NCBI GenBank assembly: GCA_036417435.1
Contig: CM070917.1
Coordinates: 61,230,436 to 61,294,435, forward strand
Source of the DNA: Inia geoffrensis
Lineage: Eukaryota; Chordata; Mammalia; Artiodactyla; Iniidae
Reading direction: 5' to 3'
DNA length: 64,000 nt
A program made the position numbers and the translations under genes. Positions 1-12,530 of this stretch are shown in pieces. Position 1 is the first letter of the stretch; the number at the start of each line of letters is the position of its first letter. Below the pieces are notes generated by a model. It was not told the DNA's origin and did no database searches. It worked only from the letters and a program-made list of their open reading frames with translations.

Positions 1-366
1 TGGGGCGCTTTCTAATGGAGTTGTGCTTTCTCTTCCCTTCCCACCATTTCGAATCTTGGAGCAGCAATACTGGAGGAGCCCTTCAAAGATACACCGGTGT
101 CTAGTAGGTAGTGTGCAAATACTTGTGAGTGATTGTCGAAACTGAGGATTTCTAATTTTTGAATTTGTGATTTCTTGTTTTTTGTTGACATATTACCATC
201 TCTCCGTCTTCAAATGTGTCCCATGGTTGTGTGTAAGTACTTTGGAAAATTAAGGTTAAAGAGCTCCGGTTGGCATGGTATATTTAGGTAAACAGGGGCG
301 ATTGAACACATTTATTTCCACTTCCTCCAGAAGCCCTTCTAAAATGACAGTAAAAGGATTTTTTTC

Positions 367-715
367 GGGCTTCCCTGGTGGCACAGTGGTTAAGAACCCG
401 CCTGCCAGTGCAGGGGACATGGGTTTGAGCCCTGGCCCAGGAAGATCCCACGTGCTGCAGAGCAACTAAGCCCGTGCGCCACAACTACTGAGCCTGTGCT
501 CTAGAGCCCGCGTGCCACAACTACTGAAGCCCGCGCGCCTAGACCCTGTGCTCTGCAATAAGAGAAGCCACTGCAGTGAGAAGCCAGCGCACCGCGATGA
601 AGAATAGCCCCCGCTCACCGCAACCAGAGAAAGCCCACGCGCAGCAACGAAGACCCAACGCAGCCAAAAATAAAAATAAATAAAATAAATAAATTAATTT
701 TTTTTTAAAAAGAAT
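367..715 (+). mobile_element. CHR SINE, long form
   Basis: A tRNA-derived head (GGCTTCCCTGGTGGCACAG, then an internal box GGGTTTGAGCCC), the long CHR body, and an A-rich tail with AAATA repeats. Target-site copies resembling AAAGGATTTTT flank it imperfectly. Confidence 0.9.
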
Positions 716-1319
716 TTTTAAAATGTCTAAACCCACGAGGAGAAAGAATGCAAGAGAAGACAATTGACAGTAGGTTTCAAGTTGTGGATGATGGAAGGTG
801 ACTGCAGCAGCAGAGCAGGAGCTGAAATGTTTGGTGCCTCAGAGACACGGCCCAGGGAGGAGCAGTGTGGGAAGCCTGGTGTCCTCAAGGCGGGAGTGCT
901 GTCTGGGCCTGAAGACAGAGGGATTAACTGAGAGTCTGTATAGGGAGAAATTCAGTTCCCCAAGTTACCTGTCCACTTGTACAAACCAGAGAATACTTAT
1001 CCCCTCTGCCCACGCGAGCGCAGAGGTTGATGCTCTGGAGAAATCAAACCGGAGACTCTAGATGAGGAGCCTCAGGTGGAGCGAAGGGGGCAGTGTAACC
1101 CTGGGCTGAAAGGGGGATTCATGGATGTCTATATGCTCAAGGGGAAATCCCACAGCCTGAGATCAGGCCAGGCACAGGGTTGGAGGACTTCCCTCTGGGA
1201 GAATGAACCGTGTCGGAGACAGGCCCGCAGTTGCTAGTGTTTGGCAGCCCCTCAAAGCAAAAGCTAGATGCTACCCCAGCTAATATGATCAGTGCTAGTC
1301 CAAAGGCTTACTTGTGTCC

Positions 1320-1690
1320 ACAAAGCTTCCATCATCTTTTTATTGCCTCAACCTTTATAATTTTTATTTTGAAATAAATATAGATTCATAAGAAGTTGCA
1401 AAAATGATACAGAGAGGTCCCCTGCACCTTTCATCAAGTTTCCCCCAATGGTTACATTGTACATAACCACAGACAATAGCAAAACCAGGAAACTGACAGG
1501 TACACGATATGTATGCAGTTCTTTGCCATTTTATCACATGCAGCTTCATGTAACCACCTCAGCAGTCGAGGTACATGACTGTTCCATCACCACAAAGATT
1601 CCCCTGATGACTCATTTTAAAATAGAAATGGACAGCCAAGGACCCCAGCATATTCAGAAAGCTCCCATCGTGAAGGGTAGAGGCTAGAAC
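1320..1690. mobile_element. Old L1-type LINE fragment
   Basis: The text (AAGTTGCAAAAATGATACAG, and CCCAATGGTTACATTGTACA) matches a common mammalian dispersed repeat that I associate with L1M families, also seen at 23370. Orientation and subfamily are not certain. Confidence 0.5.
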
Positions 1691-1699
1691 AAGCAAGAG

Positions 1700-3960
1700 A
1701 AAGATGTGTCAGAGGAAGCAGTTGATACTGCGAACAGAAGAAACCGTCAGAACACATAGTGAATAGCCTGAAATAAGAGTCACTATTTTGTCAATGAAAT
1801 AAAACAGGATGCTATAAAAATCAGAACAAGAAATAATTCTTGGAAATTAAAAACATAATATTAGAAGAAAAGAGTTGACAAAGACTCCCAGGAAATACGA
1901 TAAAATATCTGACATCTAAGACATCTGTAAAGAGAGAGGGAAAATGAAGGGCAGAAATGTATCAAGGAAATCGGAAATGTTTCCAGAATTGAAGATCACA
2001 AGGTTCCAGGATGGTGAATGGAAAAAGTCCTAACTGGCACATTGTGTAATTCCAGAACACTGGGGATAAAGCTTCCAAAGAGAGAAAACAGTCGCATAAA
2101 AAAGATTGGGAATGAAGATGCATCGGATTTTCAACCTCCTGGGAAGCCGGGGGCAACGGAGTAGGTTTCCAATCTGACATGGTAGATTGAGCTAACGTAG
2201 ACTCTTAACTACAGTCACTTAGAAGTGCTGTGTAAAATATAACAAACATTTTAAATGTAGCTAAGCATATAAGAAAGAAAAGGGATAACAGGACACCAGA
2301 ATCAAAGAGGGAACCTATAACCAGAGCAGAATACACTGCTGATGTCATAGCAGCCCGGGGGGGTGTTTACTGGGCCCTGAAACAGGCCCTAACAATAATA
2401 GAAGTCTGGATTTTAATGAAAATGTATAGAATTGAAATAGAAATCCCCTCAAAGGGCTCTTCCCTGGTAAAAGGGAAAAAAAAAGGGGGGGAAAACAAAA
2501 TCTCCCCCATGAAGCCAGAGAAATGGCGAGGAAGTTTATCACTGCCCCACACCATGAGGTGTTAGGGGAAGTCTCCCATGAGCGATTGAAACATCTGAGT
2601 TTGAGGTCTGTATTTATAATACCCACTTTCAGGAATCCCCAAGCCAGCACCAGGCTGGTGACGCTCCTGGAGGTCCTTGCAGAAAGAAAAGCAAAACTTC
2701 CGTAGAATGACCCTTCCACAACGCAGGCCACTTGGGATCCTATGATTTCCACAAATGATGAACTCGTGCTGAGAAATTACTAGACATACAGAAAAATCAT
2801 AAGGAAGAGTCAGCTGTCACAACAAACAGGAGGATTTCCAGCATTTTAAAACTTCAGATAATGAGATGAAATATAACGTTTAAAGTGATTGAAGGGCTTA
2901 AAGAAAGAATAGAAATCAAGGAAAGAATAAGATACAGTACGTTTTAGAGACTGTTGTTTAAAAGAGCCAAATAAAATCTCTACAGTGAAAACTCTAATCA
3001 CTGCATATAAAACCCAGTGGAAATGTTAAATAGCAGACTAGGCACACCACAAAAGAGAATTATATGAACTGGAAAATAGATCTGAAGAAGTTAAGTAGAA
3101 TTAGCACAGAGATCCAGAGAGATGGTATAGACGGTATTGAGGGAAGGGAAGTGCCAAGCTCAGAGGGTGGGAGGAGGGGCCCAGGCAGAGTTGGATGGAG
3201 TTCCCAGAGGAATCAAGAGCATCTTAAAAGCAGCTTGAGAGGGAAAGACAGATTACTCCCGAGGTTCAGCAGTGATACTCAGCAGATGTCTAAGTAGTAA
3301 CAGTGAGGCCAGACCACGATGGAATAAAATCTTCAGTGTGCTGAGGGAAATAAGCTTAGTTTTCAGTGACCAGCTTATTATTCTATAGTATAGTGAGAAC
3401 AAAATATAGGCATTTTTCACAGAAAGAAAAACTAAGTTCATTCACACACAGACCTTCATTGTACTTCAGGAAGAAGGAAACTAAACCCAGGAGAGAGAGA
3501 CAAAAAGAAATGGCATACAGATAACGGCAGAAACATGCGGTAGAGCTAAATCATCATTAACTTATAAAACGGTGATCATTACTGACTTGAGGAGAGTTAA
3601 AAACTGAAATCCTGACAGTCAGTGGAAATGAGAGAGGGGACTATCTGAATTAACGCTTTCTAAGATCTTTGAACTGTTTGGGAAGAGTGGGAGGGATACT
3701 GATTTGCTTTAGATTGTCTGAGTCAAGTAGACATATTAAAATGTTAAGGATAGAAATAGGATTGGAAGCCTTCAAACCAATAGAGGGAAAATATCCAGAA
3801 TTATAAAAACTAGGTCATTTCACTAGAAAAAAAACAAAGAAAAAGTGCGGTAGGCAGAAAGCCCTAAAGGTAACAGAAATAAATCCACACAGATCACAAT
3901 GAATGTAAACAGAGCAAAAGTGCCAGTTAACGACAGAGGCCTCGGAAGGTTGGAAGACAA
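1700..3960 (+). mobile_element. Degraded L1/HAL1-type LINE with two overlapping ORF1-like parts
   Basis: A-rich plus-strand sequence with worn phrases typical of L1 ORF1 (TCTTAAAAGCAGCTTGAGAG, then AGACAGATTACTCC, and TTCAGTGTGCTGAGGGAAA). Similar phrases occur twice (about 1900-2150 and 3180-3420). All frames are broken, so it is a dead element. Confidence 0.5.
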
Positions 3961-4146
3961 GAGCGAAGCCCTCGATGTTCTGTGGGAGTTTCACATCCAG
4001 CCAATTACCTGACGAGTATTTCTTCTCAGGCCTGCAAGGACTGGAAAAATGTGCCTCCTGTGGACCTTCCTCCAGAAGCTGGTGGGAGGTGTGCTTCACC
4101 AAGACACGGGAGTTTTCTGGGATCCAGAAAACGAGGTTCCCCCACA

Positions 4147-4203
4147 GGCAGGCTGTTGGAGAGGCAGGCTGTTGGAGAGGCAGGCTGTTGGAGAGGCAGG
4201 CTG
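4147..4203 (+). repeat. 16-bp tandem repeat, about 3.6 copies
   Basis: The unit GGCAGGCTGTTGGAGA is repeated exactly at 4147, 4163 and 4179, with a 9-base partial copy at 4195. Confidence 0.95.
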
Positions 4204-4702
4204 GAATTCTGCAGGAGAGAGATCTCCAAGGAAGAGAGACAGAACCCAGAGTCACCTGATGGATTGTTTGAGCGTGTTTGGAAAAGTTAGGGATAGCTAT
4301 CTGATAGAATTCTCAATCCGTACACTGGTTGTGTGTATCCACAGAGCACACTCGGTCCAGCTGTGAGCCACATTTACTCCATTCCAGCACATTCAGGTTG
4401 TTTCTGTCAAAGCTGCAGAACTGTCGGAAGGATGGACTCAAGGTAAGGGGTTGTCAGGGGACGGGTAAGAAACAGGAGGTCCCTAGGTAATGTCCACAGT
4501 TAATAACTTAGGAATGAGAGGTGCAAGCATATTGTTTATGTATATGGGTAGATACTCAAACTGCTAAGAAATTAGAAAGTGGTTTTCTCAGGGGAGCGCT
4601 ATTGACAGTAAGACAGGGCATTGCCGTTTTGTGTTGTTAAGCCCTTTGGAACTCTGATTTTTTTTTTTTTTTTTTTTTTTAAAGAATTTACTGGTTTAAA
4701 CC

Positions 4703-4995
4703 AACACTGTTCAATAGAAAGTGGCCTCACTTTCTATTGAAAGTTTTTTTTTCTCATGGCCTCAATTTTTTAAATGTAAAAAGGGGCAGGTGAAATTAAT
4801 TGTAATATATTTTATTTAAGCCAGTATAGAGCCAAGACATTGTTTGAACATATAACGGATGTAAAAAACATTAATGAGGTAGTTTGCATTCTTCGTAGTA
4901 AGTCTTTGTAATCCCCTCTGTGTTCTAGCACATCCTGATTCAGACATCACATTTCAAGCGCTCAGTCGCCAGATGAGGCTGGTGGCTGCTCTGCT
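4703..4995. mobile_element. Ancient DNA-transposon-like repeat
   Basis: Resembles a widespread mammalian repeat beginning with CAACACTGTTCAATAGAAA and ending near CAAGCGCTCAGTCGCC; probably a non-autonomous hAT-type element. The family name is not certain. A perfect hairpin lies at 4710-4741. Confidence 0.45.
4710..4741. repeat. Perfect 14-bp inverted repeat with 4-base loop
   Basis: TTCAATAGAAAGTG at 4710-4723 is followed by GCCT and its exact reverse complement at 4728-4741. The palindrome GGTTTAAACC (4693-4702) lies just before it. Confidence 0.95.
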
Positions 4996-5239
4996 GGGCA
5001 GGGCGGGTCTGACCCAGGAAGGATGGAGGCTGTCTGCCCCGTGAGGGTCTTTAACGATATGCAGATCGACATTCAGGAAGCCCGTTCTGGAGAGTAATTT
5101 CTGACCCTGGTTTCTTCCTTTAGCCCAGCCACCCCTACTTTAAATTCTCCACTGACATTTAGAATTGTTCCATATTCCTAGGAAAGTCATAGACGGCAGA
5201 AATTACAGTCCTGGGCTTCTCTCCTGGAAGTTGTTTCCC

Positions 5240-5500
5240 TCTTTCCTCATAGATACTGTTTCTGGCCCTGCTCTGAACCTTCTCAGACTTCTCCACATTC
5301 TCTTAGTGTAGTGATCAAAACTGGACTGAATATTGTCGAAAGGCTGACTGACTCGAAACAGAACAGCAGGACGGATGGTCTCACCTTGCTTGTTCTTGCT
5401 TCTTCTCCGAAATAGTGTCGTTTTTGCTTGTCAGATCACTGTCATCCGTGTGGAGCAGCTCTTTTTCTGAAATGCTTTTTCTCTTGGCTTTGTGAGCATC
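5240..5500 (-). mobile_element. Possible CR1/L3-type ancient LINE fragment
   Basis: The phrase CTGAACCTTCTCAGACTTCT followed by AAACTGGACTGAATATTG resembles the antisense of very old CR1/L3-like repeats. This is weak recognition. Confidence 0.35.
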
Positions 5501-5640
5501 AGGAACTTGGGCTGTTAAGGGTGGAGGTTGGAGTATTTTACTGTTTTAAAGGCTGTTTCTTAAGTGGTTATTCTGCCTAGATTTCTGGAACTCAACCCTC
5601 AGATTTCAGTCAGTGGGAAGCTGTGAAGGGTTTTGTTGTT

Positions 5641-5993
5641 GTTGTTGTTGTTGTTGTTATTTTTGACTGCGTTGGGTCTTCGTCCCGTGGGCGGGCTTTC
5701 TCTGGTTGTGGCGAGCGGGGGCTACTCTTCGTCGCGGTGCGTGGGCTTCTCGCTGCAGTGGTTTTTCTTGTTGCGGAGCACGGGCTCTAGGCGCACGGGC
5801 TTCAGTAGTTGTAGCACATGGGCTCAGTAGTTGTGGCTTGCGGGCTCTAGAGCGCAGGCTCAGTAGTTGTGGCGCATGGGCTTAGTTGCTCTGCGGCGTG
5901 TGGGATCTTCCCGGACCAGGGCTCGAACCCGTGTCCCTGCCAATCCCCTGCATTGGCAGCCGATTCTTAACCACTGCGCCACCAGGGAAGCCC
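5641..5993 (-). mobile_element. CHR SINE, long form
   Basis: Antisense copy ending CCACCAGGGAAGCCC. Flanked by target-site copies GAAGGGTTTTGTTGTT (5625-5640) and GAAGGTTTTGTTGTT (from 5994). Confidence 0.92.
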
Positions 5994-6141
5994 GAAGGTT
6001 TTGTTGTTTTTTTTTTTAAGGGTGCTAGGATTGATTTGTGTTTTGTAATCCCCTCCCTCCCATTTATTTTATTATCCTATTTTTTTATATAACTCTACTG
6101 AGAATCAGGAAAGGTCTGTAGAATCAATGGGTTTTTCCACT

Positions 6142-6175
6142 ACACGCACACGCACACGCACGCACGCACGCGCGC
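6142..6175 (+). repeat. ACACGC/CACG microsatellite
   Basis: Alternating purine-pyrimidine CA/CG tract leading into CGCGC and a C-run. Confidence 0.9.
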
Positions 6176-7364
6176 CCCCCCTTGCCCTTTTCCCTGCTTC
6201 TCTTCCCTCTTCCCACCCCTTCCAAAAAAGACTCCGTTTTCAAAAAAGCCACCGTTGTGTAAGCCTCGTCTTAAAGCTCTGTTAAAGCTTGAAGTGAAGG
6301 AAGCACATCAGGGTGATAACAAGTAGGAAAGGGCAGGCCTCTCCCCATCCTCCAGCCTGCTGCTGGGTCTCCATCCCACTCCTCCAAGACCCTGGAAAAG
6401 GCCCCGGCCTGCGGGCCCTGAGCACCACCACTGGCGGTGTCTGCGCCTGTGGACGCCGGTCACCCCCGGAACTGTCATTTTAGACTGGGGGCCCCTGGGG
6501 GTGGGGAGGGAAGGGGAGCTGAGCCTCTGGGCCCAGCCGATGACTGCAGTCCGTGTGCACAGACTTGTGTGTGATGGGACCCTGCCCTTGAGCCGCGGGT
6601 GGTCTGCTTGGGGGAGCAGCTCACATATGCGGAGGTGGCTGCCAGACGAGGGTCTCTTGCTGGGAACTGGCTGCTCATGACGTTTGGGGCTGAAGGGAGG
6701 CGGGCGCAGTGGGAGCAGAAGCCGGGCCCTGCAGCCTGCCTGCGCCCGGAGAGGGCGGTGGGGGTGGCCCGGCGGCCAGACTCCAGGGTGCCCGTGGGAC
6801 ACCAGCCTCGTGGAGCTGCCAGGCTCTGGCTCTCGCACGGCTGGGCTGGAGGCACCTCCCTGGGTACCTCGCAGCCTGGACTCTCCAGACTGCCCCTCAG
6901 CAGCTGCCGCCACACCTAACTTTAAAGTCTCAAACAGAGGCCCTTGCCCAGCCCGCATCCCCTCCGCCTGCCTCTTCCTTTCTCCTCCCGCCAGCCTCTC
7001 TGGTCCCTGCTTCCCGGGTGGCCAGTTGTCCTCCAGCGTGGGCGTTGCTGACCACTGCTTTTGGCCACCTGTCCCCGTTCCCGCGGGTCCCCCTGCAGCC
7101 TCCGCCTTGGGGGACGTGTTTGAGTGCTGTCTGTGTCCTGGGCGCTGTGCTGGGGCCGCCCCGTGCCAGGCGGGGCTGGTGAGCAGGGAGCAGCAGCGCT
7201 GGACAGGCGGTCAGAGAAGGGCTTCCTGAGGGGGTGACGTCTGGACAGAGGCTTGAGTCAGCTGTCTGGGCAAACGTAAAGGCCGTGATTGTTGCTGTGG
7301 CGGCTCCTTGTGTGCAGCTGCTTGTTGCACTTCCGCCCCCCGCCTTCTCTTGGCTCCTCATGGC

Positions 7365-7448
7365 CTGGTGTCTTGCTAGCACCAGGCACAGTGTTTGGCG
7401 TCCTGGTAGGTATGCAGACTGTTGAATGAGTGGGTGGATGGATGGATG
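7365..7448 (+). mobile_element. L2-type LINE 3' end
   Basis: CTAGCACCAGGCACAGTGTTTGGC ... TGTTGAATGAGTGGGTGGATGG resembles the ancient L2 tail, ending in a short GGAT repeat. Confidence 0.5.
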
Positions 7449-8080
7449 ATCAACTGTCGATGGAGTGAGCAGCGTATGACAGATGTCAGAGGAAGCAAAC
7501 CCAGACTTCCTACAGGGCGGGCTCTGTCCCTGCCGAGCCCCTGAGAGAGGAGGGGCAGGTCTGAAGCCCAGGCCTGAGGAAGGCCGGGTTCACGTTAAAC
7601 ACCTTCTGGCATGCCCTCTCCCTGTGTGGTTCATTTCACAGCTTCGTATATTACCTGCCGTTTCAGGCTAGTTCAAACTACTGATGGGTGAAGTAAACTC
7701 TGAAATTGCTGGGAGAGCATAAGCGGGGTGGGTGTGGGAGGGCAAGAGAACTACTATTTCCATTACTTACCACGTGCCACATACGTCCTGGGGCTTAGAT
7801 CTCAAAACCACCTCCACAGGCCTACTGTCACCTTCACGTGGCTTGGTTGGACCTTGAAGGATGGACCGTAGCAGAGTCCTTGAGGGCGTCTGGATACACC
7901 TGCGGGAGGTGGGAAGGATTCTTCAGATATGCCAGTCTGGGGTTGTCTTCCAGTTCTTCTTTAGATTTCTGGTCCAGCAGCCTGTTGGCCAGCTCTGAGG
8001 CCCCAGGGACTAGAGAAATAGGGACAGCCCAGGTAGGAGAGATAGGAATGCTTAGATGTTTATAGTAAAAGGTGTACTGC

Positions 8081-8433
8081 GGGCTTCCCTAGTGATGCAG
8101 TGGTTAAGAATCCGCCTGCCAGTGCGAGGGACATGGGTTCAAGACCTGGTCTGGGAAGATCCCACGTGCCGCGGAGCAACAAAGCCCGTGAGCCACAACT
8201 ACTGAGCCTGTGCTCTAGAGCCCGTGAGCCACAACTGCTGAGCCCGTGAGCTACGACTACTGAGCCCGCGTGCCTATAGCCTGTGCCTTGCAACAAGAGA
8301 AGCCACCGCAATGAGAAACCTGTGCACCGCAACGAAGAGTAGCCCCCGCTTGCAGCAACAGGAGAAAGCCCGCGCGCAGCAACGAAGACCCAACGCAGCC
8401 AAAAATAAATTTTAAAAAGAAAAAAAAAAAAAC
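8081..8433 (+). mobile_element. CHR SINE, long form
   Basis: Full head, body and A-rich tail, flanked by near-identical target-site copies AAGGTGTACTGCG and AAGGTATACTGCG. Its antisense frame of about 148 codons is a repeat by-product. Confidence 0.93.
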
Positions 8434-10357
8434 AAGGTATACTGCGTACCCCTGGCAAGTCTCCAGCCCTTCTCAAGCAGGGGTGCTGACACCCTAGTGC
8501 ATCCATTGTAATGCGTTAGTGTATCTCAGTGGTGCTGATTACTGCCATCCTTAGGAGAGCAGAACATGGTCACCTTCCATGCTCTGGTGGCTTAGATGAC
8601 GACGACGCTGGCGTTTCAGTCTTTGGAGGGGTTGTGACTGTGCAGGCCTGAGCTGAGTCTACAGTGCCAGTAGGTGTTTCCTCCTCACCTCTCTCCAGTG
8701 GGTGGTGGTGAGTCCTTTCCACTTTCCCAGCCATGCCGGTTACCATGACTCAGCCCAGAAGCCGGCTGCTAAGTATTTGTGCTTCATTTTGTTAGAAATC
8801 TTTGCTCAGAAGGCTGGCTACCTGATCCCTTCCTGACCTAATTCTAGTGACATGGGGCGACTGAGAAAAGGAAGACGTGACTGTCGAGGTTGGCACTGGG
8901 CAGTGGCGGGGCCAGCCTGTCTGTGTGGCTCTCAGTGGCTGTGGCGTCAGCAGTGGGGATCAGGCAGGTCCAGGAGGCTGTCAGCAGTTTGGAACCAGCT
9001 GGCTGTTAAGACCATCACTCGCTGATGCCAGACCCTGGCTCGCTCTCCATCCCGGAGGCCTCGTGTCTCTTCCTCCTTGGCTTCCTGTGCCTTCATCAAG
9101 CTCCTGCTTCCGGGGTGGGGGGCGGGCAGGGGATGTTTGCAGCACCCACCCCAGTTTGTCTTGGAAAGACGTAGTTTTGGAATTGAGGAAAGCAGAGGAC
9201 CAGCATTGTTCTGACACAGTCATTCTGGGGAGGGTCGTGAAAGCTCCTGCCCCTCTGGTGTGGATCCCCCTTACCTGCCTGGGGGTGGCTCAGGGAACGG
9301 GTGGGGTGGGGGCTCTGAGCCCACAGGTATGATGAAAACAAAACTGCGTAGGGAGATGAGCCACCCTGCTCCCACACCCCACCTCAGTGAGAACCTGACC
9401 CCTGAGCAAGGACTCGGCCTTGGACCAGGGGTCTGGTGTGTTATTTTTACTGTCTTTTCCTCCCATATTTGCATTTTTAAAAATAGCAGTGCTGAGTGAA
9501 TCCCTTTCAGTCTGAGTCTGCTTCGGAAGGTAGGGTGCATTTTGCAGAGAGTGTGGCTATTGATTAGCAGCTGGTTCTCAGTTTGGGAGCATGGACCGCG
9601 GGAGCCGCAGACGTTCTGGGTGGAGATAAGGCTCGGTGTCATGAGCCACTGCGGGAATGAGTCCCCAGCTCTCTGCTGACCAGAGGTGACATCGTTTTGA
9701 AGATGCTGTCATTTTTCTGTGGGTGTGAAGAGAGGAAGGTGAAGAAGAGGGAGTGGGAGCGTCTGTGAGCCGAGGTCCTCGTGGTCGTCTTGGAGGATGT
9801 GCATCAGGCAGTGACCCGCCTTCCTGCCAGGGCAGTTCTTTCTCAGACTCAGAGTTCTTACAGGAGAGCAGAGCCACATTTGATGCACCGGCTCCGTTCC
9901 TGTCCAGTAACCCAGCTCTAAAAATCATGTTTCTTGTGGCCGCAGCATGGGCCTAGGAGCTGCCTTCCTGCCCGGACGTCTTTATGGTGGGAAAACCGTG
10001 TCCCCCAGGTGTCTGGGGATGTTTACTGGCGGGTTCTGCTCTTTGCCGCCTAGGCAGCAGCTGGCCTGGGTCACGTCACAGGGCTCTTGGTCAGCAGGGT
10101 CTGGGGCTTTGTTCTTGGTGTCTCTCTGGAAGCTGACCTAGACCAGGGTCTGGACCACCTGAGCAGAGGTCAGAGTTGGGGCCACATCGTTTAGGGGACC
10201 TGGTGCCTGTGTGTCTGTTCAAGGGCTGAACCGCAGGAGGAGTGTGTCAGGGATACTGAGGGCCGGGTATGCGCTGAACCTCACTTTGTTCATTATTTTA
10301 ACCCACCTTGCTTTTTTTTATCTTTAAATTTTTTAAAAATTAAAAACAAATGTCCCG

Positions 10358-10700
10358 AGGCTTCCCTTGTGGGGCAGTGGTTAAGAATCCACCTGCCAGT
10401 GCGAGGGACATGGGTTCAAGACCTTGTCTGGGAAGATCCCACGTGCCGCGGAGCAACAAAGCCCGTGAGCCACAACTACTGAGCCTGTGCTCTAGAGCCC
10501 ACATGCCACAACTACTGAAGCCCACGTGCCTAGAGCCCGTGCTCCGCAGCAAGAGAAGCCACCGCAATGAGAAGCCCGCGCACCGCAACAAAGAGCAGCC
10601 CCCGCTCGCCGCAACTAGAGAAAGCCCTCGTGCAGCAACGAAGACCCATTGCAGCCAAAAATGAACAAATAAAATTAAAACAAAGAAAAAACAACAAAAA
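10358..10700 (+). mobile_element. CHR SINE, long form
   Basis: Head AGGCTTCCCTTGTGGGGCAG through CAGCCAAAAATGAACAAATAAAA. Slightly diverged in the head. Confidence 0.92.
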
Positions 10701-10882
10701 ACCACATGCCCCTAGGAGTCCTGTTTTGTTTTAGAAGAAAGGGAAGCATACTGGTTGAAGTAGAGCTGTTTTAACCAGGCTGGTATCTGACTCGCCCAGC
10801 GAATGGTAAGAAATAGATTCCTGGCTTCACCCAGAGATGCGTTCAGTAGGTTTGGGGTTAAAAAAAAAAATCAGGAATGTGT

Positions 10883-11091
10883 TTTGTTTTTTGTTTTTTT
10901 GCGGTACGCGGGCCTCTCACTGCTGTGGCCTCTCCCGCTGCGGAGCACAGGCTCCGGACGCGCAGGCACAGCGGCCATGGCTTACGGGCCCAGCCGCTCC
11001 GCGGCACGTGGGATCTTCCCAGACCGGGGCACGAACCCACGTCCCCTGCATTGGCAGGCGGACTCTCAACCACTGCGCCACCAGCGAAGCC
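10883..11091 (-). mobile_element. CHR-derived SINE, young toothed-whale form
   Basis: Reads GCGGTACGCGGGCCTCTCAC on the plus strand and ends CCACCAGCGAAGCC. Flanked by exact 11-base target-site copies CAGGAATGTGT (10872-10882 and 11092-11102). Confidence 0.93.
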
Positions 11092-11491
11092 CAGGAATGT
11101 GTATTTTTGAAAGAGTTCTGAGGGTTCTGATAGTTGCCTTAAAACCTAGTCCTCCTCCCAAGGGGCCTGTCGAGGCTGCCTCCGTTCTTCTTCATAATCT
11201 TTTGCTATTTCAACACTGATGAGTTAGATGTCTAGACTTCTCCACTCTGTTTTTATGGGGCCATCGGGTGGTTTCCATCAGTTGCCCTTCAAGACCAAAC
11301 ATAGTGGTGTGTGTCAGCCAAAATGCTACCTTGCAGTTGCTGATTTTAGGGCTTGGTGTCTAGAGGTGGGCGTCCAATAGTTCAAATACATTTTGATCTC
11401 TCACTTTCCGGAAGTGTGTCCTCCTTCAGATTTGTGATAATATGAATTCTGGCTGAGAAGTCTTTCTGCGCCGGACCTAGAGGAGCCCGGA

Positions 11492-11514
11492 GGAAGGAAG
11501 GAAGGAAGGAAGAA
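11492..11514 (+). repeat. GGAA microsatellite
   Basis: About five GGAA units. Confidence 0.9.
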
Positions 11515-11784
11515 ATGAAGTTTCATGCTTAATCGTACAGAAAAGAGAATCAGGCCAGGGTCTTGCATGCTGGTGTCTGTTCACTGGTCACCCCCTCTCC
11601 CCAGATGGCTCAGGGGCGCCGTGGGGCAGCGAGGCTGGCCTGGTGCCAGGAGGTGGACTGGGGAGAGTCTCACTTGGTGCGTGCCAGCCCTGTGCCCACC
11701 CCCGGCACATCGTTTCCAGGACCCTCCTCCTGAGGGGGCTGTGAGGCCCGGACGAAGTCTGTGAGGCCCTCAGACACTCCTTAC

Positions 11785-11814
11785 CCTTCCCTCCCTCCCT
11801 CCCTCCCTCCCTCC
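11785..11814 (+). repeat. CCCT microsatellite
   Basis: About seven CCCT/CTCC units in a pyrimidine-rich stretch. Confidence 0.9.
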
Positions 11815-12178
11815 ACGCTTACCCGGGCCTGAGAGCACCTCCTGCTGGCCCCCTGGCCTGTGCAGTGCCACCTCCTCCAATCGCACCTCCTCCAGGCAGG
11901 CACCTTAGTGCCACCCCGCCATCCAGCTGAGCGCACCCTCTCCCACGCACTCTGGTTCTCTCTTGGCTGTATCTGCTCATCGCTGAGGTGGGTGTGTCTG
12001 CAGTCATTAAGAGGGGAGGAGAATTTTGACCATATAAACAAGAAGGTGGTAATTTGCATACTATAAGATTTCTTGTGGGTTTTCTTGAAATAGTTCCCTG
12101 ATTCTAAAATCCTTTCAAGTTGTAAAAGACTTTTTAGTAATGACATCTAACTCAAGAGACACCTGTACGTTAATTTTT

Positions 12179-12530
12179 TAAAAATAAATTTATTTATTTG
12201 TTTTTATTTTTGGCTGTGTTGGGTCTTCATTGCTGTGCGCGGGCTTTCTCTTGTTGTGGCGAGCAGGGCCTACTCTTCGTTGCGGTGTGCGGGCTTCTCA
12301 TTGCGGTGGCTTCTCTTGTTGCAGGGCACGGGCTCTAGGCGTGCGGGCTTCAGTAGTTGTGGCACGTGGGCTCAGTAGTTGTGGCTCACGGGCTCTAAAG
12401 CACAGGCTCAGTAGCTGTGGCACACGGGCTTAGTTGCTCCGCGGCATGTGGAATCTTCCCGGGCCAGGGCTCGAACCCATGTCCCTTGCATTGGCAGGCG
12501 GATTCTTAACCACTACGCCACCAGGGGATC
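12179..12530 (-). mobile_element. CHR SINE, long form
   Basis: Antisense copy with exact 17-base target-site copies CCTGTACGTTAATTTTT at 12162-12178 and 12531-12547. Confidence 0.95.

Noticed and set aside
6308..7382. GC-rich stretch in UBE2O intron 1 with frames on both strands, considered as a possible UBE2O exon 1 or nested gene
   Set aside because: CG dinucleotides are not dense enough for an island, no UBE2O N-terminal sequence is seen, and no frame resembles a protein.
8060..10705. A family of similar antisense open frames with words like VFVAARGLSLVAASGGYSS, recurring at several places
   Set aside because: They are all antisense translations of the long CHR SINE; the similarity is that of the repeat, not of a gene family.
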